From contig JBJHDF010000001.1 in assembly GCA_050486405.1 (NCBI GenBank), positions 62,001 to 126,000 on the forward strand: DNA of 64,000 nucleotides. Direction: 5' to 3'. A program made the position numbers and the translations under genes. Source of the stretch: JBJHDF01 sp050486405 (GTDB lineage: Bacteria; Pseudomonadota; Gammaproteobacteria; Pseudomonadales; Cellvibrionaceae). Shown here one piece after another: positions 24,416-33,659 of this stretch (position 1 is the first letter of the stretch; each line of letters begins with the position of its first letter). The notes beneath the pieces are model-generated. The model saw only the letters and a program-made list of their open reading frames with translations. It was not told the origin of the DNA and searched no databases.

Positions 24416-27400
24416 CTACTCGGACTTCAGACTACTGAGAAATTCAGTGATATCCCGCAGTTGGCTGGCGGACAGGTTGGCACCCATGGCGGGCATACCC
24501 GAGGGTGAATAGCGGGTTTCCACGATATCTTCCCTGGCCACACGCTGGCTGGAATCGCCCACCTGTACCGTCACACTTTCGCTGTCCTCCGCCTCAAAGA
24601 AACCCTGAACGGTTTCTCCGTCACGGGTGGTCACCGTGATGGTGCCATAACCCGCCGCAATGCGGGCGTGGGGGTCCACCATGGTCTGCAGCAACTGGTA
24701 GCGGGACAGGCGATCCGCCACATGGGTCAGCTCCGGTCCCACATGACTGCCGCGCTCGTTGAGCACATGGCAGCGCATGCACTGGGCCACCGGGCTGAAG
24801 CGCACCAGGTTGTGGCCACGCTGCCAGTCACCACCATAGAGAGACTCGCGGAACTGATCCATGATGTCGTCCGGGTCCTTGCTGTCCCGGTAACTCTGCA
24901 GTGCGGCCTGCACCTGCTCATCGTCTAATCCCTCCGCAGCCAGCAGCAGGTCCAGTTGAACTTCAGGAGCCACGTCACCAGCCTGCAGTCGAGCCAGACG
25001 ATCGCGGAACACGGCGTAGGCGGCCTCGTGGCGGATATTGGCCAGGGAGGCCAGAGCCGCCTGCTGTTCCGCCACCGGTGCGCTGTCCAGCACCAGAACG
25101 TGCATGTCCACCAGTTGCTCCGGCGCCGTTTCCAGGCCCGGCAATTTGCTCAGGGCAACGGAGCGGACATCGCTGCTGGGATCGTTCAGGGCCTGCTGCA
25201 CAGCGCCGCCCACATCGTCGTAGTTCAGCGCCAGCAGCGCCTCCAGGGCGGCAATGCGCACACTCTCGGCGGGGTCTTCGCCCAGCAGGCGACGCAGGTC
25301 CGCCACCCTGTCGACAAACGACAGTCCGCTCAGGGCGCGAACCGTGGCGGTGCGCACGGCCGCACTGTCATCGGTCAGCAGGGTACTGTAGATTCCTGTC
25401 AGTACCTCGCGGGCCTGATGCAGGTCGTTGTTGACCTCGCCGCGATGACGGCCGGTAACCCGGTCGTAGATGGACGAGGCCGGCCAGTGGGCCAGAGTAT
25501 TGAGCGCCTCGGCGCGCAGTACATCGCTCTGATTCAGGTCGCTGGCAAAGCGGCCGAGGCGGGCGGCATCTTCTGCGGTGCCACTGTAGATGGTGGCATT
25601 GATGGCCCGCCGCAGCAGTGGTTCGCCACCGAAACGGTCCTGATCCAGCATGGCGGCCAGTGCCGGGATGGCCTCCTCGATAAACAGGTCGTCGGCGATA
25701 CCCCGGGCGGCGCTGAGGACCACGTAGTGGTCTTCGTCGGCCAGGAAGCGGGCGATGGCCGGATGACGCAGGCGCTGCAACGCCACTACTACTGCCACCC
25801 GCACCGCTGCCGAGGGGTGTTCCGCCAAGGCGACCAGCGCATCCACATCACCGATGCGCTCCAAAGCCACGGCGCCGGCTACACGCAGGTAGGCATCGCG
25901 CTCGTTGTTCTGCTCCAGCATGGTGACAATGGGCGCTATGGCCGCTGCGTCGCCAATACGACCGAGGGCCTGGGCGACGAAGAACCGCACCCGGTCACTG
26001 TCATCGGCCAGCAGCGGCAGCAGGGTGTCCCGGGCCGGCGCATAGTGAACGTCGCCCAGCAGCCTGGCGGCCTGGGCGCGGATTTCCGGGTCTTCGTCAT
26101 TCAGGAAGGGAACCAGCGGCGCAGCGGGAGCACCCGCCTGCCGGGACAGTTGGCCCAGACCCCAGAGGCCGTGAATGCGCGCCATCTGGTCATCGGCGGT
26201 TTCCGCAGCGGCCAGCAGTGGCGCAGAAGCTTCGCGCTCCACCAGTTCGAACTGGGCCTTGCTGCGCACGCGCATATCGGCGTGCCCAAGCAAGGTCAGC
26301 AGATTGCTGTCGTCCCGACCGGAGAAATCCTCGGCCAGCAGGCGTGCGGTCTCTTCCCGGGGGCCACGATCCGGGTCTGTCACGTCCAGGGTCCAGATGC
26401 GGCCCTTCTCATTGCGGCCCCAACCCTCTACCCAGTCGGAGAAATAAAGCTGTCCATCGGGGCTGAAATCCAGGCCCGTGGCCTGGATGCCGTAGAACAG
26501 CCGCACGTCACTGGCCAGCTCAAAGGTGGCGCCCCTGGGTTCCAGCGTGAAGGCGTTGATGCCGGAGCGGCTGAAGGTGCCCAGGAACTCGGCGACAAAG
26601 AAATGATCCCGCCACTCCTCACTCAGGGCAGTGCCCGGGTTGAAGACCATACCGGTGGGGCCGTTGTGGTAGGGGGCAATAGGTGGCAATACGTGAGCCA
26701 CCTGCGCCTTGTCGAAGGTCTTGTGGTAATCCTCCGCCATCCAGACCTTGTAGTCGTTATTCCGGGGATCGCTGTACTTGCCCAGTTGCCAGTTGATGCG
26801 CCAGCCGCTGTCGGAGCCATCCACCAGATACTGCAGCCGCTCGCGTTCGCCCTCGTGGTCGCCGTCGTTGTCCACCGTGATCAGGTTGCCGAACCGGTCG
26901 AAGGTAAACTCGTGGGTGTTGCGCAGGCCGGTGGCAAATATCTCGAAATTGCTGCCGTCCGGTTCGCTGCGCGCGATCACACCCTGATTGGGGTAGTACC
27001 AGTGGCGACCGGTGCTGTCGGTGATGTTGGCGCCGATGTCGCCGATGGACCAGTACATGCGGCCGTCCGGCCCGAGGGTCATGCCGGACATACCGTGGCC
27101 GCTGAAACCGATGTGTACGCCATACCCGTGGCTGATGGATTCCTTGAAGTCCGCCACACCGTCACCGGTGGTGTCCTTCACCCGCCAGGCGTCCGGCGCC
27201 ACGGCCAGATAAAGTTCGTCGCGCTGGTTGTGGTAGTGCAGCCCGCCGAGTACGTCTGTGATCTCTTCGTGAAAGTCCCGCAGGAACAGGGACGAACGGT
27301 CGGCCAGGCCATTGCCGCTGGTGTCTTCCAGCACCCAGACTTCTTCCTTTTTCACCGCCAGGTCCCGCCAATCGTGGGAGCCGTCGTTGTTGCGATCCGG

Positions 27401-27868
27401 CAGCCATTCATTCTGTTCGCTTCTTTCCGGGGCCATGTCGTAGCGCAGGAAAGCCCGGCGGTCTTCCACCGTCTCCCAGCTCATGGACGGGTCAACCCAG
27501 CGCCAGTAGCCGCGGATATCGAACTCGGAGTTGTTGCTGCGGTGGGTGACTGCCGCCCAGACCCGGCCCCGGTAGTCGATATTGATGGCCACCGGATCCC
27601 CCAGCAGACGCTCGGAGGCCCAGAGATTTATCTCGAGTCCGTCGATCAGTTCCAGATTGGCCCGGCGCCGCAGTTGGTCCGCCGTGCGGCGGGCATCGGC
27701 ATCGGAGATTTCCTTGACCTCCCGCTCGAGCGCCGGCGCGGCCGGAGTTGTGCTGGCACCTGATTCCACCGAGGAATCCCGTGAACAAGCACCCAGTGCG
27801 GGTACCAGAAACAGCGCTGTCATCAGCGCCAAGGGTTGAATTCCGAGCAGTACTTTGACGTTTATCAT
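24416..27868 (-). CDS. Beta-propeller/HEAT/cytochrome c lipoprotein (membrane-bound dehydrogenase type)
   Basis: A 1150-residue lipoprotein (LVPALGAC, Cys about 28). Residues about 70-490 form a propeller of the PVC-type putative membrane-bound dehydrogenase/sorbosone-dehydrogenase kind (HGMSGMTLGPDGRMYWSIGD, FDRFGNLITVDNDGDHEGER). Residues about 510-1000 are HEAT-like repeats. At the C-terminus is a class I cytochrome c with CMRCH and a later Met ligand region PSGMPAMG. It could oxidise a sugar or glycoside in the periplasm and pass electrons to the haem. The neighbour DUF1080 protein fits a 3-keto-sugar route. The start has no clear ribosome site. Confidence 0.75.
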   Translation of the reverse strand: MINVKVLLGIQPLALMTALFLVPALGACSRDSSVESGASTTPAAPALEREVKEISDADARRTADQLRRRANLELIDGLEINLWASERLLGDPVAINIDYRGRVWAAVTHRSNNSEFDIRGYWRWVDPSMSWETVEDRRAFLRYDMAPERSEQNEWLPDRNNDGSHDWRDLAVKKEEVWVLEDTSGNGLADRSSLFLRDFHEEITDVLGGLHYHNQRDELYLAVAPDAWRVKDTTGDGVADFKESISHGYGVHIGFSGHGMSGMTLGPDGRMYWSIGDIGANITDSTGRHWYYPNQGVIARSEPDGSNFEIFATGLRNTHEFTFDRFGNLITVDNDGDHEGERERLQYLVDGSDSGWRINWQLGKYSDPRNNDYKVWMAEDYHKTFDKAQVAHVLPPIAPYHNGPTGMVFNPGTALSEEWRDHFFVAEFLGTFSRSGINAFTLEPRGATFELASDVRLFYGIQATGLDFSPDGQLYFSDWVEGWGRNEKGRIWTLDVTDPDRGPREETARLLAEDFSGRDDSNLLTLLGHADMRVRSKAQFELVEREASAPLLAAAETADDQMARIHGLWGLGQLSRQAGAPAAPLVPFLNDEDPEIRAQAARLLGDVHYAPARDTLLPLLADDSDRVRFFVAQALGRIGDAAAIAPIVTMLEQNNERDAYLRVAGAVALERIGDVDALVALAEHPSAAVRVAVVVALQRLRHPAIARFLADEDHYVVLSAARGIADDLFIEEAIPALAAMLDQDRFGGEPLLRRAINATIYSGTAEDAARLGRFASDLNQSDVLRAEALNTLAHWPASSIYDRVTGRHRGEVNNDLHQAREVLTGIYSTLLTDDSAAVRTATVRALSGLSFVDRVADLRRLLGEDPAESVRIAALEALLALNYDDVGGAVQQALNDPSSDVRSVALSKLPGLETAPEQLVDMHVLVLDSAPVAEQQAALASLANIRHEAAYAVFRDRLARLQAGDVAPEVQLDLLLAAEGLDDEQVQAALQSYRDSKDPDDIMDQFRESLYGGDWQRGHNLVRFSPVAQCMRCHVLNERGSHVGPELTHVADRLSRYQLLQTMVDPHARIAAGYGTITVTTRDGETVQGFFEAEDSESVTVQVGDSSQRVAREDIVETRYSPSGMPAMGANLSASQLRDITEFLSSLKSE

Positions 27869-28069
27869 ATTGGTATTGACTTTGCGCGTTTATATGGAAG
27901 ACAAGTGGAGGCGGGCGATTGTGACAGGAAAAATTTGCGCGGTACAGTGTCCTCACCGGCCACACAAGCCCCCCATTACAAATTTTTACATATAAAAAAA
28001 AGAAATTTCTGTTCATTTTTTGAATCTCGTTCATAATTGCCCTCCGAGCAAACCCAGGACGCGGCACCC

Positions 28070-28801
28070 ATGGGCACCAGTGAACGCAAACAGCGAGAGC
28101 GCGAGGAGCGCGAAACCCTGTTTCTGGACAGGGCCGCCGAACTGATCGAAAACGAGGGATTGGTGCACCTGCAGATGGCCCGGCTGGCGGAAGCCTGCGA
28201 TTACTCTACCGGCACCCTCTACCAGCACTTCGCCTCCAAGGAGGACCTACTGGCAGCCCTTGCCCACCGCCATGCCCGGACACACCTGGAGCTGTTCGAG
28301 CGGGTCGGCCGCTGGCAGGCGCCCTCCCGGGAGCGCATCTTCGCCCTCTGTGTGGCCGATCAGACCTTCGCGCAACAGCATCCGGCGCAGTTTCGCCTGG
28401 CACAGTACGTATTTACCGAGGCGGTGTGGGACAACATTCCCGTCCCGCGGCGCGAGCAGATTCTGGCCTGCAGCGAGCCAGTCAGCACCATCGTCGGCAA
28501 CATCGTAACCCAGGCCCGGACCGACGGCGATCTGCCCGAATCCGATCTCAATCCGTTGGAAGTGGCTCTGGGCCCCTGGTGTCTGACCCAGGGCATGCAC
28601 ACCCTGGCCCATACCCAGGGGCTGCTCGAAGCGGTGCAGATCAGCAACAACCAGCGTCTGCTCTATCGGCACATTCAGACCCTGCTGAACGGCATGAACT
28701 GGCAGCCGCTGATGAACCCGGCGGATGACGCCACCGTAGATGCCCTGGTGGCCAGAATTCAGCGCGACGCGCTATTGGCACCTGCTACTGACACCCGCTG
28801 A
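28070..28801 (+). CDS. TetR/AcrR-family regulator of the RND efflux operon
   Basis: A 243-residue protein with the helix-turn-helix at about residues 30-60 (HLQMARLAEACDYSTGTLYQ, then HFASKEDLLAALA). The C-terminal ligand domain is not assignable. It is 66 bases upstream of the efflux adaptor gene on the same strand, so it probably represses that operon and itself. Upstream, TTCA and TGAA half-sites around 28011-28035 (TTCATTTTTTGAA and CGTTCATAA) could be its operator. ATG 28070 is taken; an in-frame TTG at 28037 is less likely. Confidence 0.8.
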   Translation: MGTSERKQREREERETLFLDRAAELIENEGLVHLQMARLAEACDYSTGTLYQHFASKEDLLAALAHRHARTHLELFERVGRWQAPSRERIFALCVADQTFAQQHPAQFRLAQYVFTEAVWDNIPVPRREQILACSEPVSTIVGNIVTQARTDGDLPESDLNPLEVALGPWCLTQGMHTLAHTQGLLEAVQISNNQRLLYRHIQTLLNGMNWQPLMNPADDATVDALVARIQRDALLAPATDTR

Positions 28802-28867
28802 CAGACGATGACCGTACAATCACCCCATTTTCATTGACCGATTCCACCCGGAACAAGGATTTACACC

Positions 28868-29989
28868 ATGACTGAGAGAATGATCATCATGCTCGTCGCT
28901 GTCGGCCTTCTGCTGACGGCTATATTCGGCGGCAAATGGTTCGTAGACGGGATGATCACCGAATTCATCACCAACATGGAGCAACCACCGATCCGTATCA
29001 CCGAAACCCGGGTCAGCGAATCCCAGTGGACGCCGCAGACCACCACCGTGGGCAGTTTCCGCGCCGTCAATGGCGCAAACCTGACCACGGAAGCCAGTGG
29101 CATAGTCATCAGCATTCACTTTGAAAGCGGCAGCCCGGTCAGCGCAGGACAGCGCCTGGTATCGCTGGATACAGAAGCAGACGAAGCCGAACTGGAGCGA
29201 CTCAAAGCGGCGGAAGTTCTGGCGACGCTGGAACTGAATCGGTACCAGCGTCTGCACAGCGAAGGAAATATTTCCGACGCCGAACTGCAGCGCCGAGAAA
29301 GTGAAGCCGCCCAGGCCGCAGCGGCCGTGCGCACTCAGGAGGCCCGCATTCGCCAGAAAACCATACGCGCACCTTTCGACGGTCTCTCGGGCATACGCCA
29401 GGTCAATGTGGGGCAGTTTGTGGCGGCAGGCAATCCCGTGGTTTCAGTGCAGTCGCTGGACCCTATCTACCTGAATTTCTCTCTGCCGGAGCGGGAGATG
29501 TCGCGTATCGACACCGGCAAGACCGTGCGTGTGCGCGTCGATGCGCACCCGGATAGGGAATTTACCGGCACCATCACTGCCCTTGAGCCGGGTGTGCGCG
29601 AAAGCACCCGCACCTTTGAAATTCAGGCCACTCTGGATAACCCGGAGTTGTTGTTGCGGCCCGGGATGTTCGGTCGCGTCAGCCTCACTGCGGGCGAGGA
29701 ACAAACAGTACTGTTGGTGCCGCAGACGGCCCTGCAATTCAACCCTTACGGCAATTCCGTGTATGTGATTCGCGAAGACGACGACGAACGACTGCGGGTC
29801 ACGCGCCGGTTTGTTACCACGGCAGAACGTCAGGGCGACATGATCGTGATTCGCGAGGGTCTGGAAGTGGGCGACCGCATTGCCACCTCCGGCATTCTCA
29901 AGCTGCGCAACGAAGCCGTGGTGGAAATCAGCGATAACGGCGACCTGCAGCCCAGCCAGGATCTCTACCCTCAGCCTGCGAATCAATAG
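28868..29989 (+). CDS. RND efflux periplasmic adaptor (membrane fusion protein)
   Basis: A 373-residue protein with an N-terminal membrane anchor (about residues 5-24, MIIMLVAVGLLLTAIFGGKW), a lipoyl half-domain around GSFRAVNGANLTTEASGIVI, a helical hairpin (ELERLKAAEVLATLELNRYQ and on), the second lipoyl half (RAPFDGLSGIRQVNVGQFVA) and beta-barrel and membrane-proximal domains. It links an inner-membrane RND pump to an outer-membrane channel. It is most like the MexH/MdtA group. AAGGA precedes the ATG. The pump gene follows after 11 bases. Confidence 0.92.
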   Translation: MTERMIIMLVAVGLLLTAIFGGKWFVDGMITEFITNMEQPPIRITETRVSESQWTPQTTTVGSFRAVNGANLTTEASGIVISIHFESGSPVSAGQRLVSLDTEADEAELERLKAAEVLATLELNRYQRLHSEGNISDAELQRRESEAAQAAAAVRTQEARIRQKTIRAPFDGLSGIRQVNVGQFVAAGNPVVSVQSLDPIYLNFSLPEREMSRIDTGKTVRVRVDAHPDREFTGTITALEPGVRESTRTFEIQATLDNPELLLRPGMFGRVSLTAGEEQTVLLVPQTALQFNPYGNSVYVIREDDDERLRVTRRFVTTAERQGDMIVIREGLEVGDRIATSGILKLRNEAVVEISDNGDLQPSQDLYPQPANQ

Positions 29990-30000
29990 GAGAGCACCCC

Positions 30001-33000
30001 ATGCGCTTTACCGATGTATTTATTCGCAAGCCGGTGCTGGCCACGGTAGTAAGCCTGTTCATTCTGTTGCTGGGTCTGAGAGCCGGCGTTGATTTGAACG
30101 TGCGGCAGTTTCCGGAACTGCAGAACGCCGTGATAACCATTTCCACTGTCTATATTGGCGCCGACGCCGATCTGGTGCAGGGCTTTATCACTACCCCCAT
30201 CGAACGCCAGGTGGCCGCCGCCGAGGGCATTGATTATCTCGTCTCGTCCTCCAGTGCGGGGATGAGCATGGTGCAAGCCTATCTGCGCCTGGACTACGAC
30301 CCCAACGAAGCGCTGACCCAGATCGCCGCCCAGGTAAATGCCGTGCGCTCCGATCTGCCGGAAAATGCCATGGACCCGGTTGTCACCCTGGCCGTGGGCC
30401 AGCAAACCGCCGCAATGTATCTGTCGTTTTACAGCGACCTGCTGGACAACAACCAGATCACCGACTACCTGGTACGGGCGGTGGAGCCGCAACTGGCGAC
30501 CATCCCCGGAGTCCAAAGTGCCGACATTCTTGGCGCAAGAACCTTTGCCATGCGCCTCTGGCTGGACCCGGAACGTATGGCCTCGCTCAACATCACCGGC
30601 TCGGATGTCATGACTGCGCTGCAGCGCAACAATGTACTGGCCACGCTCGGACGCACCAAGGGGCAAATGGTGGCCATTGACCTCAATGCCGGCACCGACC
30701 TGCAGACGGTCGAGGAGTTTGAGCAACTGGTGCTGCGCAGCGAAAACGGCTCGCTGGTGCGGGTACGCGACGTGGCCGAGGTGGAACTGGGGGCTGAAAA
30801 CTATGACTTCGCCGTCACCTTCAACGGCCTGAATGCCACTTTCATGGGCATTGAAGTTGCCCCTGACGCCAACGCGCTGGACGTAATCAGCGACGTCCAC
30901 CGGGTATGGAACAACTCGATCATTCCGCAATTGCCGCAGGGGCTTGAAGCGGAGATTCCCTACGATTCCACCGACTACATCCGCAGCTCAATTAACGAAG
31001 TGATAATCACCATTGGCCTGGCATTGATCATTGTGGTACTGGTGATCTACGCGTTTCTCGGATCGCTGCGCAGTGTCATCATCCCCGCTGTGGCAGTGCC
31101 CCTGTCGCTGATCGGCACTCTGTTTCTGATCTGGATCATGGGTTTCTCCATCAACCTGTTGACGCTGCTGGCCATGGTGCTGGCTATCGGCATTGTGGTG
31201 GACGACGCCATCATCATGCTGGAAAACATACAGCGGCACCTGGAAGAAGGCATGTCCCGCATGGACGCCTCACTGCTCGGTGCGCGCCAGCTGGCCTGGC
31301 CCATTGTCGCCATGTCCACCACACTGATCGCCGTATTCATTCCCCTGGGCTTTATGGGTGGGCTGACAGGTGTGCTCTTTCTGGAGTTTGCCTTCACTCT
31401 CGCCGCCACGGTGGTGCTCTCCGGTGTCGTGGCCCTGACCCTGTCGCCCATGATGTGTTCGCGTATTCTCAAGTCGCGGCGCGACGGTGGCGAACGCCCC
31501 AAACTGGAAATGTGGCTCGATAATTTCTTCGAACGCCTGCGCGGGCGCTATCAGCACTCACTGCACGGCGCGCTGAACACCACACCCGTGGTCCTGGTAT
31601 TCGGTGCCATTGTTTTGGTGTCCTGCTACTTCCTTTTTGTCACCAGTTCCAGTGAGTTGGAACCGGAGGAAGACATAGGCTTTGTTTTCAGCATAGCCGA
31701 AGCTGACAGCTACGCCTCCCTGGACAACACTCACCGCAGTGCGACGCAAATCAACCGGCTGCTGGACGAGGTGCCGGAAATCAGAGCCCTGTTTGTATTT
31801 TCCGGCATGGGCGGCACCAACAACGCCGGTGCCGGTATGGTGCTCAAGCCCTGGAGTGAGCGCACCCGCACCACCAAGCAGGTGCTGGAACAGGACATTC
31901 AGCCTTTCCTGCAGACCATTCCCGGCCTGAACGTTCAGTTTGCGGCCTCGCCGCCGTCGCTGCCCACTCCAGGTGGCGGTCCGCCTGTTCAGTTGGTGAT
32001 CGGTTCGACACAGCCACACGAGGCCATTCTCGACGTGGCCCAGGAAATCGTGGCACAAGCGCGTGAAACCGGACTTTTCATCTTCCTGGATTCGGATCTG
32101 AAAATCGATCGCCCGAGACAGACAGTACACATCGACCGGGAGAAGGCCGCGCTGATGGGTGTGGATATGCAGCAACTGTCGGCGGATCTGGGCAGCATGC
32201 TCGCCGGGGCCTACGCCGGGCGCTTTGCGCTCGACAACCGCTCCTACCGGGTGGTGCCCCAGGTGCAACGCAGCGACCGGCTCAACCCTGACCAGCTGAA
32301 AAATTTCTATACGCGCAACTACCAGGGGGAACTGGTGCCACTGTCCACGCTGGTGACGCTGGAAGAGTCTGTGCAACCGCGCCAACTGTCGGGATTTCAG
32401 CAGTTGAATTCGGTGACGATATCCGGCGTACCTTTTCCGGGCGTCACACTGGGTAAAGCCTTGACTGAACTGGAGAATATCGCCCAGCGCACAATGCCGG
32501 ACGGCTTCTCCGTGGATTATGCCGGTCAGTCGCGACAGTTTCGTGCCGAGGGCGAGCAGATGGTGACCACCTTCTTTTTCGCACTGCTGGTCATCTTTCT
32601 GGTATTGGCGGCGCAATTCGAATCCTTCCGAAACTCCATCATCATTCTGGTGACCGTGCCCATGAGCATTTTTGGCGCGTTGATCTTTATCAGCCTGCCA
32701 ATGTTCGCCACGCTCAACATCTACACTCAGGTTGGACTATTGACGCTGATCGGCCTGATTGCCAAACACGGTATTCTGATCGTGGAGTTTGCCAACAAAT
32801 TGCAGCTGGAAGGCCGCAGCAAACGCGAAGCAATTGAGGAAGCCACCGCCATACGGTTGCGTCCCATTCTGATGACTACGGCCGCGACAGTGCTGGCCAT
32901 GGTACCGCTGTTGATTGCCAGCGGCGCCGGCGCGGCTTCGCGCCAGGCCATGGGTCAGGTCATCGCCTCCGGCATGACTATCGGCACCCTGTTCACCCTG

Positions 33001-33093
33001 TTCGTCGTGCCGGCAGTCTATCTGATACTGGCCCGGGATTTCCACGGCGGCCAGGGTTACGGCGAAATGGACGAAGAACCCGCTCGCAGCTGA
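30001..33093 (+). CDS. RND-family multidrug efflux permease (HAE1 type)
   Basis: A 1030-residue protein, the normal length, with 12 helices in two repeats and two large periplasmic loops. The proton-relay Asp pair is D401-D402 in GIVVDDAIIML. The opening FTDVFIRKPVLATVVSLFIL and the second half motif GLIAKHGILIVEFAN are standard. It would export lipophilic drugs or metabolites with proton antiport, together with the adaptor just upstream. No outer-membrane factor gene follows, so it must use a TolC-like protein coded elsewhere. Substrate unknown; MexI/MuxB-like members are the nearest I can name. Confidence 0.93.
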   Translation: MRFTDVFIRKPVLATVVSLFILLLGLRAGVDLNVRQFPELQNAVITISTVYIGADADLVQGFITTPIERQVAAAEGIDYLVSSSSAGMSMVQAYLRLDYDPNEALTQIAAQVNAVRSDLPENAMDPVVTLAVGQQTAAMYLSFYSDLLDNNQITDYLVRAVEPQLATIPGVQSADILGARTFAMRLWLDPERMASLNITGSDVMTALQRNNVLATLGRTKGQMVAIDLNAGTDLQTVEEFEQLVLRSENGSLVRVRDVAEVELGAENYDFAVTFNGLNATFMGIEVAPDANALDVISDVHRVWNNSIIPQLPQGLEAEIPYDSTDYIRSSINEVIITIGLALIIVVLVIYAFLGSLRSVIIPAVAVPLSLIGTLFLIWIMGFSINLLTLLAMVLAIGIVVDDAIIMLENIQRHLEEGMSRMDASLLGARQLAWPIVAMSTTLIAVFIPLGFMGGLTGVLFLEFAFTLAATVVLSGVVALTLSPMMCSRILKSRRDGGERPKLEMWLDNFFERLRGRYQHSLHGALNTTPVVLVFGAIVLVSCYFLFVTSSSELEPEEDIGFVFSIAEADSYASLDNTHRSATQINRLLDEVPEIRALFVFSGMGGTNNAGAGMVLKPWSERTRTTKQVLEQDIQPFLQTIPGLNVQFAASPPSLPTPGGGPPVQLVIGSTQPHEAILDVAQEIVAQARETGLFIFLDSDLKIDRPRQTVHIDREKAALMGVDMQQLSADLGSMLAGAYAGRFALDNRSYRVVPQVQRSDRLNPDQLKNFYTRNYQGELVPLSTLVTLEESVQPRQLSGFQQLNSVTISGVPFPGVTLGKALTELENIAQRTMPDGFSVDYAGQSRQFRAEGEQMVTTFFFALLVIFLVLAAQFESFRNSIIILVTVPMSIFGALIFISLPMFATLNIYTQVGLLTLIGLIAKHGILIVEFANKLQLEGRSKREAIEEATAIRLRPILMTTAATVLAMVPLLIASGAGAASRQAMGQVIASGMTIGTLFTLFVVPAVYLILARDFHGGQGYGEMDEEPARS

Positions 33094-33131
33094 CACCTCC
33101 CCGGGGCGGCTCCCTGCCGCCCCGTTTCCGC

Positions 33132-33263
33132 CTAGAATTGCGCGAGTTGTGCCGATAGCAGCATCGGCGCGCAAATCAGCAGGAACCACATCAGCGCCTT
33201 TTGCAGGCGCCAAAGCACACGGTTCAACTGGACTGTCAATTCAGAATGGTTGTCTTCAGGCAT
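33132..33263 (-). CDS. Small single-helix membrane protein
   Basis: A 43-residue frame starting MPEDNHSELTVQLNRVLWRL with one hydrophobic helix near the C-terminus (ALMWFLLICAPMLLSAQLA). The ATG at 33261-33263 has an AGGAGG ribosome site 8 bases upstream, the best in the area, which supports translation. It lies 104 bases downstream of cbpM on the same strand and may share its transcript. Its family and role are not known to me. It is too short for usual gene finders. Confidence 0.55.
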   Translation of the reverse strand: MPEDNHSELTVQLNRVLWRLQKALMWFLLICAPMLLSAQLAQF

Positions 33264-33367
33264 GGACGGTTCCTCCTGTGTCTTGCTGATATTCCAGCAA
33301 AACAAGAAGGCAATTCCGCGCGGAAAAGAGGCTCGCCGCCGATCAATTGTGGCAAATTGTGGCGGCA

Positions 33368-33658
33368 CTATCGATACGGAGGATCCAACCGCTGCATCAG
33401 CTCCAGCGCCAGGGCAACACCCGGCAGGTTGACTCCCAGATCGCGCTGCAGATGGATGGCGGTGCGCACCCGCTTGATGCAACTGCCACGAAAAACCAAC
33501 GGGTCTGCGTCCGGGCTTTCCGGGTCTATCACCCCTTCCTCAACCAGCTCCACAATGTAGGCTGTCTCCACACGGCAGGCGCTGGACAGTTCGGTCAGGG
33601 TCAACCTTACCTCCTCCAGTATTTCACCGCTGAGTTCATCGGTTTTTTTTGCGCTCAT
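33368..33658 (-). CDS. cbpM: Chaperone modulator CbpM
   Basis: A 96-residue protein with the CbpM/MerR-like pattern: TLTELSSACRVETAYIVELV, then EEGVIDPES near the middle, and a helical tail with LGVNLPGVALALELMQRLDP. In E. coli CbpM binds the J domain of CbpA and inhibits it. ATG 33658 lies one base after the cbpA stop, so the two are co-translated. Gene order cbpA-cbpM is standard. Confidence 0.85.
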   Translation of the reverse strand: MSAKKTDELSGEILEEVRLTLTELSSACRVETAYIVELVEEGVIDPESPDADPLVFRGSCIKRVRTAIHLQRDLGVNLPGVALALELMQRLDPPYR

Positions 33659-33659
33659 G

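Noticed and set aside
24956..27763. A 935-codon open frame opposite the propeller-HEAT-cytochrome gene
   Set aside because: It is the antisense shadow of a G+C-rich gene: no ribosome site, no recognisable domain, low-complexity Gly/Gln/Val composition. The other strand has clear domains and a lipoprotein signal.
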